Assembly: GCA_028281575.1 (NCBI GenBank)
Contig: JANQJP010000039.1
Location: 24,642 to 88,641, forward strand
Source of the DNA: Cellvibrionaceae bacterium
Lineage (GTDB): Bacteria; Pseudomonadota; Gammaproteobacteria; Pseudomonadales; Cellvibrionaceae
Length of the DNA stretch: 64,000 nucleotides
Direction of reading: 5' to 3'
Positions 43,852 through 54,300 of this stretch are shown here, in pieces. Each line of letters opens with the position of its first letter. Within the stretch, counting starts at the first letter, position 1. The position numbers and the translations under genes are program-made. Below the pieces are notes generated by a model. That model had not been told where the DNA came from. It ran no database searches and saw only the letters and a list, made by a program, of their open reading frames with translations.

Positions 43852-45567
43852 CTATCCTGCTTGAGGATAAAAGCTGCTAAGGTTTGGATTGGTCGAACCC
43901 TGCGTCTTGTTGCGCGTGCGCAATGTTTTTAGCTGGTTCACCAGGCGCTCCGGGTTTGTATTTTTCAGAGTAGTATCTCCGCTGTAAAGGCTATTCGTCA
44001 GTGATAACAGTTCCCCAGCGAGTTCAGTTTTACCCTCAGAGTGCAGTTGATAGGCGAGCGCCTCAACGCCTGCAAGTCTCAATTCCCCGCGAATCCATTT
44101 TCCCAATGACGAATAAAATTGATTTGGTGTTCCCGATTTGGCGGAGTCCAGCAGTTCTATCCAGTATGGACGTTTCGAATCAGAGTCATCGGAGTCTTCA
44201 ATGATTGACGGCGTATTTGATTTACGCCACAGATACACCCCAAAAACCGCCATGAGGCTCAACACATTTGTACAGATCAGTATGTATACAAGTGGTGAAG
44301 TCTCGCCGGCGCTGTTTGTGGTGGCCAGTTCGTCTCCAGGTTCGAATAGTGGTGTTGATATCGGCGGGGCTTCGCTGATGCGTGGCGCCTGTGGTTCATT
44401 AAACGTATTGGTAGCTTTGGAGCTAGGTAGCACTTTTAATGTAACGGCTTCGATAGTTGCGTAGGCCAGGCTATCCGTTTCGGTATTCCACCAGGGGACT
44501 TGGATTTTAGGTAGCGTAACTTCAGGCTCTGAAGACACAACGATCGCTGCAGAATCCTTGCGTGTCGACAACAGGCCCAGTTTGTCAGCAGCGTCATGGA
44601 AATCAGGCTTTTCGGTGTAAATTTGATAGTGGTTGTGTGAGCCGTCCTGAATTATCGGTGGTAACTGAGTTGCCTCCAGACCAGATGCCTGTGTGATTAT
44701 CTCTCGCGTGATGGGTTCGCCAATAGTAATTGCATCCAGGTCTGACTGCCAATTATCGGTAAGCGTGAGCTCGCGCGCAGGTAGCCAGGCCGCGTCTTGA
44801 GGGTAATTGTTCGGTATAGGTTTGACGCGAAGAATTTTAGCTTGTGTTCGTTTTGCCCGTCGTTTTAAGTTTCTTCTAGAGTTATCCCTGCTGTACAAGT
44901 ATTCCCAGCGAAGCTGTGGAATATCTAGCGTGCCGCTTTTTTGGGGTAGTACAAAATAGACAAATTCAGCTACTTCATAATTTTTTCCATCGACCTTGCG
45001 CTGATAGTTTTGTTCTTCCAGGTAAAATACTCTCGCGTCGGGAATATCCAGCGTTTCTCTGCGTAAATCAATAATAGGAATCGAGTAATAGATTCGATAT
45101 GTAATTTTAATTTGTTCTTGAACATAGACAGAAGATTTGTCGATGATGGTTTCGAGCATCACGCGTCTTTGTGATTCTGTCGATGGTGGTTTAACGGTAA
45201 TTGGAATCGCCTCGCTCGTTTGCCCCATAACCGTAATAGGAGGAATAAGCAGTTTGCCCTGGCCGTGTGGTTCGAGTTCGATAATCCATTGATACAGGGC
45301 CATTCGTTTACCGTTACTAACTGTGAGCGAAGTGGAAGTTCTGCTGGATAAGATATCGAAATTTGTAGTAAGTGGCGCAAAATGTGGTGATGGATTGCGC
45401 ACATCACCAACGAAAGAAAATGTGACCTGAAAAGATTCGCCAAGTTCGATATTTGTTTTCTCTAGCTCCGCATAAAAATGCTGCGCAACAGCATTTTGTG
45501 GGACAAGGGATAACCACAGGGATGCGAAGACAAGTAAGCAAGAAAAAAAAATTTTAACTTTTTTCAT
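43852..45567 (-). CDS. batD: BatD family protein
   Basis: A 571-residue periplasmic protein anchored by a C-terminal membrane helix (about residues 435-455, LVYILICTNVLSLMAVFGVYL). It has a signal peptide (about 1-28, ending NAVA-Q) and Ig-like beta repeats (FYAELEKTNIELGESFQVTFSF, YVQEQIKITYRIYYS), the BatD/oxygen-tolerance pattern. The cytoplasmic tail is helical (PYWIELLDSA...). BatD is linked with BatA/BatB in aerotolerance and envelope integrity in Bacteroides and others; the mechanism is not settled. It is last of the tightly spaced operon, 7 bp behind batB-C. Confidence 0.88.
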   Translation of the reverse strand: MKKVKIFFSCLLVFASLWLSLVPQNAVAQHFYAELEKTNIELGESFQVTFSFVGDVRNPSPHFAPLTTNFDILSSRTSTSLTVSNGKRMALYQWIIELEPHGQGKLLIPPITVMGQTSEAIPITVKPPSTESQRRVMLETIIDKSSVYVQEQIKITYRIYYSIPIIDLRRETLDIPDARVFYLEEQNYQRKVDGKNYEVAEFVYFVLPQKSGTLDIPQLRWEYLYSRDNSRRNLKRRAKRTQAKILRVKPIPNNYPQDAAWLPARELTLTDNWQSDLDAITIGEPITREIITQASGLEATQLPPIIQDGSHNHYQIYTEKPDFHDAADKLGLLSTRKDSAAIVVSSEPEVTLPKIQVPWWNTETDSLAYATIEAVTLKVLPSSKATNTFNEPQAPRISEAPPISTPLFEPGDELATTNSAGETSPLVYILICTNVLSLMAVFGVYLWRKSNTPSIIEDSDDSDSKRPYWIELLDSAKSGTPNQFYSSLGKWIRGELRLAGVEALAYQLHSEGKTELAGELLSLTNSLYSGDTTLKNTNPERLVNQLKTLRTRNKTQGSTNPNLSSFYPQAG

Positions 45568-45574
45568 AATAAAT

Positions 45575-47662
45575 TTACCAGCGTGTTTCCTGGTCCGGAG
45601 GCATTCGTTGGCGTTCCATGCTACGAGTCATTCTTTGTTTTTTGGATTCGTTATTAAATTTTTTGCGCATTAACCCACTTGGGTCGTCTGGTACCTGGCG
45701 TAACCATTGTTCAAGCGATTGTTGTTGTTCAAGCGCTTTTAACTGTTCATCGGTCATAGTTGCGGGTGACTCTGGAATAAAACTATGGTCGTCATTGTCC
45801 TGTAAGTCTGAACCTTGTTGGTTTTCAGCCTGAGAGTCTGCGGATTCTGAATTGCTGTTGTTGCTCATGCCATAGTGTTTTTCGAGCACATCTCTATGCT
45901 CATCTGGCAGCTGTTCATTTGGTTTGTCGTTGCTTTTTTCTTCTTCTGTGTTGTTTGATGTATCTGCACTTGTATCTTGGTTTTTACGGGCATCGTCTAA
46001 ACTATTTTTAGACTCATTTTTTTGGTTGTTTATTACTTGCTCATCATCAGCGTTGCTAGTCATTTTACTGCTGTTTGTGTTACCAGCGCTTGTACTGTTA
46101 TCCGAGGCGCCATCATTTTCTTCGCCCTGGTTATTGCTACTTGAATCGTCAACGGAGTCTTGAGTGATGTTTTCCGAAGCTTGCTGATCTGCGCTTGTAG
46201 ACGGATGTTGATTATTACCTTGTTGTGTTGAGTTTTCTTGAGCACTTTTTCCCGTTTCTTTGTTCTTATTTTCGCTGGGAAGTTGTTGTAGAAGTGCTTC
46301 GAGTAGATGTTTATTTTTTTCAGCGGCGTATAAGCTTGGCTTGCGTTCCAGAGCGAGTTCGTAGGCATTAATCGCTCCTACATAATCACGCAGCTTGGCG
46401 AGACTATTGCCAAGGTTATATGCGTCTTCGGCGCGTTGACCTTCGGCAAAGTGTTTTGCAGCTGCTGCGTAATCTTCGCTCCGATAGAGCGCTACAGCAC
46501 GCCAGTCGGATGAAGAGAAATGCTCTGCTGCTTTTGTCGCATCCCCTTGATTAAGGTGCTTCATTGCCCTTTGGTCTTGATTTAACCATAGACTTTCGAT
46601 GTCGAATGCGTAGCTTTCTAAAGGAATAAAAAATGACACAAGAATTACAGGTAGAAGCCAACCTCGCCTAAAAAGCGCGGCCGCTATCAAGATACAGGGT
46701 AACAAAAGCCAAGGACCCTTTTCGTACCAAGTGTCAACCTGTTCGTCAGTCAGACCTTTTTCAAAGTTCAATTTGTTATGTGTGTGAATCCGTTCGCGAA
46801 GCGCTGTAATATCGGCTCTATTTTGACTAAACGAAACGTAGCTCGCACCATTCTCTAGAGCTATTTCTCTGAGCTTATTTTCATCGAGTTTCGCGGTGAC
46901 AAATTCTCCCTGGGCGTTTCGTGCATATTTTCGTTGATCATCTTGCAGCGGAATAAGTGCACCTGTGTTGGTTCCAATCCCCCAGAAAACCTTGGTATGT
47001 TTGTTTAGTTGATTTATTTCCCTTAATTTATTTCTGGCATCATCGGCAATGCCATCAGTTAAAAGAACGATATTTCCGTGTTGGATCGCAGCATCTTCAA
47101 GTAGTTTATTCGCAAGTTCAAATGCCATTTCGACGTTTGAACCGGGTGAGGGCATTAAGCCCGGTTCGAGTGCCGTGAGTAAGTTAACAATTGTGTCTGC
47201 GTCTTCCGTCAATGGTGTAACGACATGGGCGTTGCCGGAGTATGCGATTAGTGCATTTAAACCTTCGGAATGGGTGCTCAATAAATCAATTACCTTTAAT
47301 CGCGCTCTTTGAATCCGAGAAGGTACAATGTCTTCTGCATTCATCGACGGAGAAAGATCTAAAAGAATTACGAGTGCGGAAGGTGGTTCGTATATATCAG
47401 TTTGCTTTTTTTCCCATGTCGGTCCCGACAATGCCAAAATGATGAACAACAGAGCGATGGCCAATGAGTACAAAGGTATAAGTTGACTCGAGGCTGCTTT
47501 TTTATCGGATAATATTTCAAAGAATGCCGGAGCTATAAATGCTTTCCAGCCACTACTTTTTTTGTTGATATGCGATAAAGAAATAATGATCGCTAGCGCG
47601 GGTAGTAGAGTAAACAGCCATAGAGGGCGCAAAAAGTGAAACTGCTCAATAAATTCCGTCAT
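45575..47662 (-). CDS. BatB-BatC fusion: von Willebrand A domain plus TPR
   Basis: A 695-residue membrane protein combining BatB and BatC. After two N-terminal helices (about 15-30, 62-80) comes a VWA domain (about 90-285) with a MIDAS (DLSPSMNAED and LLTDG). Then follow two C-terminal helices (about 315-350), a TPR block (about 380-470, SLAKLRDYVGAINAYELALERKPSLYAAEK) and a long low-complexity tail (about 475-640) rich in Asn, Ser, Asp, Gln and Glu. ATG 47662 overlaps batA by 4 bp; an ORF start at 47701 lies inside batA. In many genomes BatB and BatC are separate. MIDAS metal binding suggests a role in protein contact outside the cytoplasm or at the membrane. Confidence 0.9.
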   Translation of the reverse strand: MTEFIEQFHFLRPLWLFTLLPALAIIISLSHINKKSSGWKAFIAPAFFEILSDKKAASSQLIPLYSLAIALLFIILALSGPTWEKKQTDIYEPPSALVILLDLSPSMNAEDIVPSRIQRARLKVIDLLSTHSEGLNALIAYSGNAHVVTPLTEDADTIVNLLTALEPGLMPSPGSNVEMAFELANKLLEDAAIQHGNIVLLTDGIADDARNKLREINQLNKHTKVFWGIGTNTGALIPLQDDQRKYARNAQGEFVTAKLDENKLREIALENGASYVSFSQNRADITALRERIHTHNKLNFEKGLTDEQVDTWYEKGPWLLLPCILIAAALFRRGWLLPVILVSFFIPLESYAFDIESLWLNQDQRAMKHLNQGDATKAAEHFSSSDWRAVALYRSEDYAAAAKHFAEGQRAEDAYNLGNSLAKLRDYVGAINAYELALERKPSLYAAEKNKHLLEALLQQLPSENKNKETGKSAQENSTQQGNNQHPSTSADQQASENITQDSVDDSSSNNQGEENDGASDNSTSAGNTNSSKMTSNADDEQVINNQKNESKNSLDDARKNQDTSADTSNNTEEEKSNDKPNEQLPDEHRDVLEKHYGMSNNSNSESADSQAENQQGSDLQDNDDHSFIPESPATMTDEQLKALEQQQSLEQWLRQVPDDPSGLMRKKFNNESKKQRMTRSMERQRMPPDQETRW

Positions 47663-48648
47663 AATGATCGCTCGTTTTTCTGGCGGTATCGCTGAATACA
47701 AAAACCTCCACCAATAAATAGTGTGAGTAGCAAAGCAAGGGCAAGTGGATAATGATAAAAGGACTTGACCGGTGTTATTTGCCGCGCTTCCTGATCAATA
47801 ATTTCTATTTGGTCGAGCTCCGCGTAAATACTTTGGAGTTCCTGAGGGTCGCGTGCACGAAAATATCTCCCTCCCGTGGTTTCAGCGATATAGCGGAGCG
47901 TTGCTTCGTCGGGTCGAGAAGCGCGAAACATACCAAATGAACGCTCTGCACCGACGCCAATCGTATGTATTTTTACTCCGGCAATAGCGGCGTTGTTGGC
48001 AGCCAACCGAGGGTCAATGCCGCGTTCATTTTCTCCATCAGTGAGTAATATCACAACGCGCTGAGATTCAGGTCTACCGCTTAATCGTTTTACCGCCAAA
48101 CCTATTGCGTCACCAATCGCTGTGCCTTCACCCCCTAGTCCCGATTCCGCTTCGTTGAGAAATTTACTCACCGTTGACAAATCAAATGTAAGGGGAGCCT
48201 GAAGGTAGGCGTTGCCACCAAATAAAATTAGCCCAACCTGATCGCCTTCACGTTTTGCAAGAAATTCACTGGCGATGAACTTGACCACGCTGTCTCGGGT
48301 AAAGCGCTGGTTGCCTACAATCATGTCGGCTGTTCCCATACTCACCGATATATCGATAGCCATCATTAAATCGCGGCCATTTGTCGTTATGCTAATTGGT
48401 TCCCCGCGGTGTTCAGGTTTTGCTGCACTTAAAATTAAAAGCAACCAAATAATTGAGAAAACGATGTTTACGACGATATTTTTGTTGAATAGACGTTCAG
48501 TGTTTTCATTATTCACGTCTACACGAAACGTATCTATTGCAGGGACCTTTAGTGCTGTTTCTTGTCTATTTGCACGAGGTACCAGCCAATGTACCAGCAA
48601 AGGAAGCGGCAGAGCAGCTAATACCCACGGCCAGGCAAAATGTATCAT
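47659..48648 (-). CDS. batA: BatA: von Willebrand A domain membrane protein
   Basis: A 329-residue membrane protein with two N-terminal helices (about 8-20, 57-75), a VWA domain (about 90-260) and a C-terminal helix (about 300-320). The MIDAS metal site is in MAIDISVSMG and LLTDGENERG, so divalent-metal dependent ligand binding is likely. BatA is partner to BatB and MoxR in the Bat module. It overlaps the DUF4381 gene by 4 bp before it and the batB-C gene by 4 bp after it, showing strict translational coupling of the operon. Confidence 0.92.
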   Translation of the reverse strand: MIHFAWPWVLAALPLPLLVHWLVPRANRQETALKVPAIDTFRVDVNNENTERLFNKNIVVNIVFSIIWLLLILSAAKPEHRGEPISITTNGRDLMMAIDISVSMGTADMIVGNQRFTRDSVVKFIASEFLAKREGDQVGLILFGGNAYLQAPLTFDLSTVSKFLNEAESGLGGEGTAIGDAIGLAVKRLSGRPESQRVVILLTDGENERGIDPRLAANNAAIAGVKIHTIGVGAERSFGMFRASRPDEATLRYIAETTGGRYFRARDPQELQSIYAELDQIEIIDQEARQITPVKSFYHYPLALALLLTLFIGGGFCIQRYRQKNERSL

Positions 48649-49190
48649 TCACGCGCTCCAGAAAAGTCCTGAGCGGGTTGGAAAAATACAATACAGTCTT
48701 TGGCGAAGTGGAATAAATGTTCTCGATCAATGGGATCTTTATCAAGATTTCTAGAATACTGAGCGTTATGCCACACGTCGAAAGCATCCGCATACTTTTT
48801 GGCTGACTCAAGTGGCAGCAGATGTGTTGCTAGCTCCGTGAACCATTGCTTACCCCACCGAGGTCCCAGGGTTGCTCTTGTTGCGGGAGCGTAAGAGAAA
48901 AACAGCCTATTTAATAGCGTATTTATTTGACGAATATATTCGCCGTCGTCTAGGCGCTCGCTCTGCTGTTGTAACTTTTTTAATTCTTGCAGAGCCGCGT
49001 GTTTGAATCGACGGTGATAGCGTTGATTTAACAAATAGACTGCGATAGTAATAATCGTGATAGCAAGCAGAATTAAAGCGCTGAATAAAGGTGTGGCGAG
49101 TGGCCATATGCCAATGGCTTCAGGTAATTGAATGTCGATAAGTTGGTCTAATGCGGCTCGTTCTTCAGGCGATAGCGGGGTGTTTGGCAT
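48645..49190 (-). CDS. DUF4381 family membrane protein
   Basis: A 181-residue protein with one membrane helix (about residues 33-54, PLFSALILLAITIITIAVYLL) preceded by a short acidic segment (LSPEERAALDQLIDIQLPEAIGIWP), the usual DUF4381 opening. The C-terminal part is cytoplasmic, helical (YIRQINTLLNRLFFSYAP, GKQWFTELATHLLP) and Trp-containing. DUF4381 proteins are regularly encoded between DUF58 and VWA genes in MoxR operons; their function is unknown. It ends 4 bp inside batA and starts 3 bp after the DUF58 gene. Confidence 0.88.
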   Translation of the reverse strand: MPNTPLSPEERAALDQLIDIQLPEAIGIWPLATPLFSALILLAITIITIAVYLLNQRYHRRFKHAALQELKKLQQQSERLDDGEYIRQINTLLNRLFFSYAPATRATLGPRWGKQWFTELATHLLPLESAKKYADAFDVWHNAQYSRNLDKDPIDREHLFHFAKDCIVFFQPAQDFSGARE

Positions 49191-49192
49191 TG

Positions 49193-50128
49193 CTACTTCC
49201 TCTTGCGGCCTGTGCGCGGCGAAAAATGTGTACGCGCAACGTGTGTTAAGGCATCTGCAGTGGTTAAATGACGGTAGTTCGCATTTAGGTCATGCGCAGA
49301 CGATCTAAGCGTTTTTGCGAACTCGCTGAATTTTTTTTCGTACAATGATCGTGTGTTTTTATCCAGACCGTTAATGCTCGTGCGTGTTTGACCGTTAGTC
49401 ACGTTCAGCGAAGCTTGTCTGGGGAGCTTGGCTTCAATAGGGTCAGATATATGAATAAACTCGAGGTCGTTGTGACGTGCGAGTATTGTTAAATGTTTTG
49501 CGCAGCCTGCATCAAAATCATGGAAGTCGCTAATTAAGTAAATCAGACTGCCGGGCCGAACCATCCGACGCAGTTCTCTGATCATCAAGGACAGGGAAAT
49601 ATCCGCGTTTAGATCGCCGGAGAGAGGACTTTTGAGTGAGCAGTTAAAGGCCGCTAATCTATTGATAAATGCGAGCAATGCACGCTTGCCAAGTTTAGGC
49701 CGTATATCTGCTTGTTCGTTGTCGGAAAATAAAAGCGCGCCGAGTCGATCGCGATTATGAAACGCGCACCAGGCGATGAACGCGGCTATATTCGCGGCGG
49801 CAACAGATTTAAACTGAACTTTCGAACCAAAAAACATTGCAGCGCGTTGGTCTACCAGCACAATAACGGGTCGTTCTTTTTCTTCTTCAAATAGTTTTGT
49901 ATGCGTGATTTGAGTACGGGCAGTGATGCGCCAGTCAATATTTCGGATATCGTCTCCGGGTTGATACTGGCGAACGTCGGCAAATTCCATACCGCGCCCT
50001 TTGAGCATGGATCGGGCATTGCCGTCGACTAGGGATTTACTTTTTTGTAAATGCCCCAGTTTGTAATCCGCAGCAATGTTGCGGATATTGAGTAAGCTTT
50101 CGATATCTACGTGAATGCCATCTTGCAT
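49193..50128 (-). CDS. DUF58 domain protein (Bat operon)
   Basis: A 311-residue cytoplasmic protein of the DUF58 family (KGRGMEFADVRQYQPGDDIRNIDWRITARTQ over residues about 43-73 is the family signature, split here by my notation). The later part is VWA-like but with a degenerate metal site (VIVLVDQRAAMFFG). DUF58 proteins are clients or partners of MoxR ATPases. It starts 12 bp after moxR and 3 bp before the DUF4381 gene. Role: probably part of the complex assembled by MoxR at the membrane; specific function unknown. Confidence 0.9.
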   Translation of the reverse strand: MQDGIHVDIESLLNIRNIAADYKLGHLQKSKSLVDGNARSMLKGRGMEFADVRQYQPGDDIRNIDWRITARTQITHTKLFEEEKERPVIVLVDQRAAMFFGSKVQFKSVAAANIAAFIAWCAFHNRDRLGALLFSDNEQADIRPKLGKRALLAFINRLAAFNCSLKSPLSGDLNADISLSLMIRELRRMVRPGSLIYLISDFHDFDAGCAKHLTILARHNDLEFIHISDPIEAKLPRQASLNVTNGQTRTSINGLDKNTRSLYEKKFSEFAKTLRSSAHDLNANYRHLTTADALTHVARTHFSPRTGRKRK

Positions 50129-50140
50129 ATGCGTCTTGGC

Positions 50141-51100
50141 CTACGCGATAGGAACGGATTTAATCAACTCATCGACGATGATATCTGCTGTGATGCCGTT
50201 GGCCTCGGCTTCAAAACTCAGGATTAGGCGGTGTCGATATACGTCGTGGATCACGGCAATAACATCTTCTGGTGTGACGAAGTCCCTGTTGTGGAGCAGT
50301 GCATGTGCTCTTGCGCAACGATCGATGGCTATTGTCGCACGTGGGCTTACGCCGTATTCGATCCAACTGCTCAGCTGTTCGTTGTAGGTACTTGGGTTTC
50401 TGGTCGCGTTGGTAAGATGCACGATGAAGTCTTCAACAGTGTCAGCCATATACAGATCCAGCGCTTTTTGACGGATAGAAAAAATCGCTGCTTGTGTGAG
50501 TTCAGTGGGGTTTTCTCGTACGTCTTTACCCGCTTCGCTGCGGCTAAGCTTTAAAATCGCTTTCTCCGCGTCTAGCCCGGGAAAATCGACATTTACCTGC
50601 ATTAGGAACCTGTCCAGCTGGGCCTCCGGCAGGGGATAGGTGCCTTCCTGCTCAATTGGGTTTTGTGTGGCCATAACAAGAAACAGATCCGGCAGGGGGT
50701 AGGTTGCTTTGCCGACACTGACTTGGCGCTCGGCCATAGCTTCGAGCAGTGCGGACTGGACTTTAGCAGGCGCACGATTTATCTCATCGGCCAGGACAAG
50801 GTTGTGGAATATCGGACCTGCCTGAAATTCGAAAGTAACTGTTTCCGGTCGGAAAATATCTGTTCCAGTGACATCAGAAGGTAATAAATCGGGTGTGAAC
50901 TGGATGCGATGAAAATCGCCTTCGATGCCTGCTGAGAGCGATTTTATCGCCCGCGTTTTAGCCAAACCGGGTGCTCCCTCGACAAGCAAATGCCCGTCAG
51001 CGATGATGGCGATGAGCAGGCGTTCGACAAGGCGCTCTTGGCCGATAATTTGGCGTGATAGCCATTCGCGTAGCTGTATTAGTGGTTCAGTAGATGGCAT
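50141..51100 (-). CDS. moxR: MoxR family AAA+ ATPase
   Basis: A 319-residue AAA+ chaperone. Walker A is GAPGLAKT (about residues 42-49), Walker B VLADEINRAPAKVQSALLEAM, sensor 1 VMATQNPIEQEGTYPLPEAQLDRF and the C-terminal lid contains a sensor-2 Arg (SPRATIAIDRCARA). MoxR proteins assemble or activate VWA-domain partners, encoded directly downstream here. The gene is first in the minus-strand run moxR, DUF58, DUF4381, batA, batB-C, batD, with gaps of 12 bp or less or overlaps. Its promoter should lie in the 220-bp gap toward the gdh gene. Confidence 0.94.
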   Translation of the reverse strand: MPSTEPLIQLREWLSRQIIGQERLVERLLIAIIADGHLLVEGAPGLAKTRAIKSLSAGIEGDFHRIQFTPDLLPSDVTGTDIFRPETVTFEFQAGPIFHNLVLADEINRAPAKVQSALLEAMAERQVSVGKATYPLPDLFLVMATQNPIEQEGTYPLPEAQLDRFLMQVNVDFPGLDAEKAILKLSRSEAGKDVRENPTELTQAAIFSIRQKALDLYMADTVEDFIVHLTNATRNPSTYNEQLSSWIEYGVSPRATIAIDRCARAHALLHNRDFVTPEDVIAVIHDVYRHRLILSFEAEANGITADIIVDELIKSVPIA

Positions 51101-51320
51101 AGGACGTCTTTTCTGGATGTTGTTGCGGGCTAAGTATTATGCCGGGAGCGAGGGAGCACATGTCGGTGGTTGAACACGTCGTTTTTTGAATAATTTAACA
51201 CTTACCAAGTGCCACCATAGACAACAAGTTTTAGCGAGTGTTCCCGCATTTCGGCTATGCTTAGATGTGGGTAAACATACCAAATATCAAGAACTTACAT
51301 AATAAATTTGGAGATCCTCA

Positions 51321-54300
51321 GTGGAAATCAGTCAAAAGCATGTAAAAGATCGTGAATTGATGTTGGCGGAGTTCAAAAAATATTCAATTGGAAAGTCGCA
51401 CGCCATTAATTCAAGTGCCTTTGAAGGGTTTTTAAATGCTGTTATTGAGAACTTTCCTATTGAAGATTGGTTGGCGCGTCCAATGGACGATCTGTTTGGC
51501 GCGCTGCTTGATTTCTCAAAGTTTGTAGCGCGCCGGGAAGTTGGCGAATTTAAGGTCAAGGTTTATACACCCTCCTTGGACGAAGATGGCTGGGTTTGTG
51601 GCCGCAGCGTAGTGCTTGTGTCGTGTGATGACCTGCCGTTTTTGGTCGATTCGATTCGTATGGTGCTCGACGAAGGTGAGTATGAAATTCACGTTTCTAA
51701 AAGCACTATTCTGGAATGCGACCGGGAGGGGGACCTGCTTGTCGGTGTCGCGGTTGCAGACCCAGATACAGATTTATACGTGAAGAGTGGCGTGTCGCAT
51801 GCGCGTGAAACGTTTGCCTATTTCGAAATTACAACAATTCATAAGCCCGATGATCAGGCTAGATTGACAGAAACCATTCAAGCTGCCACCCGTCATGTAA
51901 ATAATGTCGTCAAAGATTACGGTATGATGTTGGAAAGGTTGAATGAATATGTCGCTTCATTAGAGCATTTGCGGGGCAAGGATTGCGAAGAAATTACATT
52001 TTTGCACTGGTTGAAACATTCTAATTTCACGTTCCTGGGCTTCAGAGAATTAAATTTCGAAGCACCTATTGATAAAAACAATTTTCGTCGAAGCAATTTG
52101 CGTGAAGAAGAATCCCAGCGCTTGGGGATTTTTACGTCAATTGACGCGGAAGTTCTAGATATTCCCGTAACTTCATTCGCGGCTGGTGCGGTGTCGTTTT
52201 ACGAGGGGAATGATCTGATATGTTTTTCCAAGTCGCGAACGCGCTCCACTGTTCATAGGAATGTGTATCCGGATTATATTGTCCTTAAGAAGATCGACAA
52301 TGATGGAAATGTGGTTGGTGAACTAAGGTTTCTCGGTTTCTATACCTATGCGGTCTCGTCAATGTCGCCGCGAGAAATACCGATACTTAGAAAAAAAATC
52401 GATTATGTCATACAGCGATCAGGATTAAATCCTCGGTCGCACGATGGCAAGCGGTTGTCGCGTTATATCGATTTACATCCGAAGGAAGAACTCTTCCAGG
52501 CGTCAGAAAAAGAGCTTTTCAGTTGTTTTGAAAAAATTATTGCTTTGAACGAACGTAATATCGTAAGGGTGGTTGTAAGAAAAGATCCGTTTGAGCAATT
52601 TATATCCTGTATGGTTTTTGTACCTAAAGATTTATATACAACAAATCTCAGAATTAAAATCCAGGAGTTGATTGGGGCTGAAATAGGCACTGAGGAAGCC
52701 GATGTGACCACGTTCTTTTCCGAGTCAAAGCATGCGCGTGCGCATATTGTTTTTCGCCTGCGGGGAGACCTTCCGGACAATGTCGATATTGAAGGGCTCG
52801 AAAAAGAAGTCGAAGCGTTGGCGCTGGGCTGGACTGAACACCTAAAATCAACCCTGGATGAAAAGCACGGTGAGGGAATGGGTGGCGCTTTATTCAAACG
52901 TTTCCGCAACGCATTTTCATCGAGTTATCAGGAGAGGTTTGATGCCCGTACGGCTGTTCGCGATATCAGTATTTTTCAGTCCCTTGAGGATGTCGATCAG
53001 ATTTCCATGCAGTTGTATCAACCGGCGGGATGTGCAGCAGATGAAATGCGTTTTAGGATTGCTCATCTTAATAATATGTTGGAGCTGTCAGATGTTATTC
53101 CACTACTCGAGGCTCTCGGCTTGCGCGTTCAGGGTGAACAACCGTTCCGGATTGTTGATAGCGACGAGAAAGTATATTGGATTCACGACTTTCAGCTTAA
53201 GTTAGCTTACGAACAGCCATTGGATATCCGCAATCTTAAGCAGGATTTTGAAGTCGCTTTTGAAAAAGCCTGGTCTAAAGTCAGCGATAACGATAGCTTT
53301 AATCGTCTGGTTGTTGTGGCTCATTTAAATTGGCGGGAAATTAACGTGTTGCGGGCCTATGCCAATTACATGAAGCAAACGCTGTTTAATTTGTCATTGG
53401 AATATATTGCTAAAACGCTAGTCACTTATCCTCAAACAACAAAAAAACTTATTGATCTTTTTAGTACGATGTTTGATCCTGAGTTGAAATTTGACTTGGA
53501 AAAACGTGATAAAAAAGCTAAAGAAATTTCTAAAAGTATCGAAGATGATCTCGATCACGTTCAGGTTTTAAATCAGGAAAAAGTTTTCCGCCGGTATCTT
53601 GATCTATTTCATGGTACTCTGCGTGTCAACTATTACCAGAACGACGAATCGGGGCAGGCGAAGCCGTATTTATCCATTAAATTTAATCCAGCAAATATTG
53701 CGGATATTCCCGAACCTAAACCAGCCTATGAGTTTTACGTATATTCTGCGCGCGTGGAAGGCGTGCATTTACGTACCTCAAAAGTTGCTCGTGGTGGTTT
53801 ACGCTGGTCGGATAGGCGAGAGGATTATCGCACCGAAGTGCTGGGCTTGGTTAAAGCACAGCAGGTAAAAAACGCAGTTATCGTTCCTTCAGGTGCTAAA
53901 GGTGGGTTTGTTGCCAAGCAGTTGCCTTCAGCTAAGAGTCGCGCAAAGTTTTTTGCTGAAGGCGTTGAATGTTACAAGATATTTATTAGAGGTTTATTGG
54001 ATCTTACCGATAATATTGTCGAAGGTGAAATTGTTAAGCCTGCGCGCGTGGTGTGTTTGGACGGTGACGACCCGTATCTGGTAGTTGCTGCTGATAAAGG
54101 TACGGCGACGTTTTCAGATATTGCTAACGAAATATCAAAAGAAAAAACCCATTGGTTGGGCGATGCGTTCGCATCGGGTGGTAGCCAGGGTTATGACCAT
54201 AAAGGTATGGGCATTACTGCAAAGGGCGCATGGGTGTCAGTACAGCGCCATTTCAGAGAACTCGATACCAATACGCAAAAAGACGAGTTTACTGTGGTGG

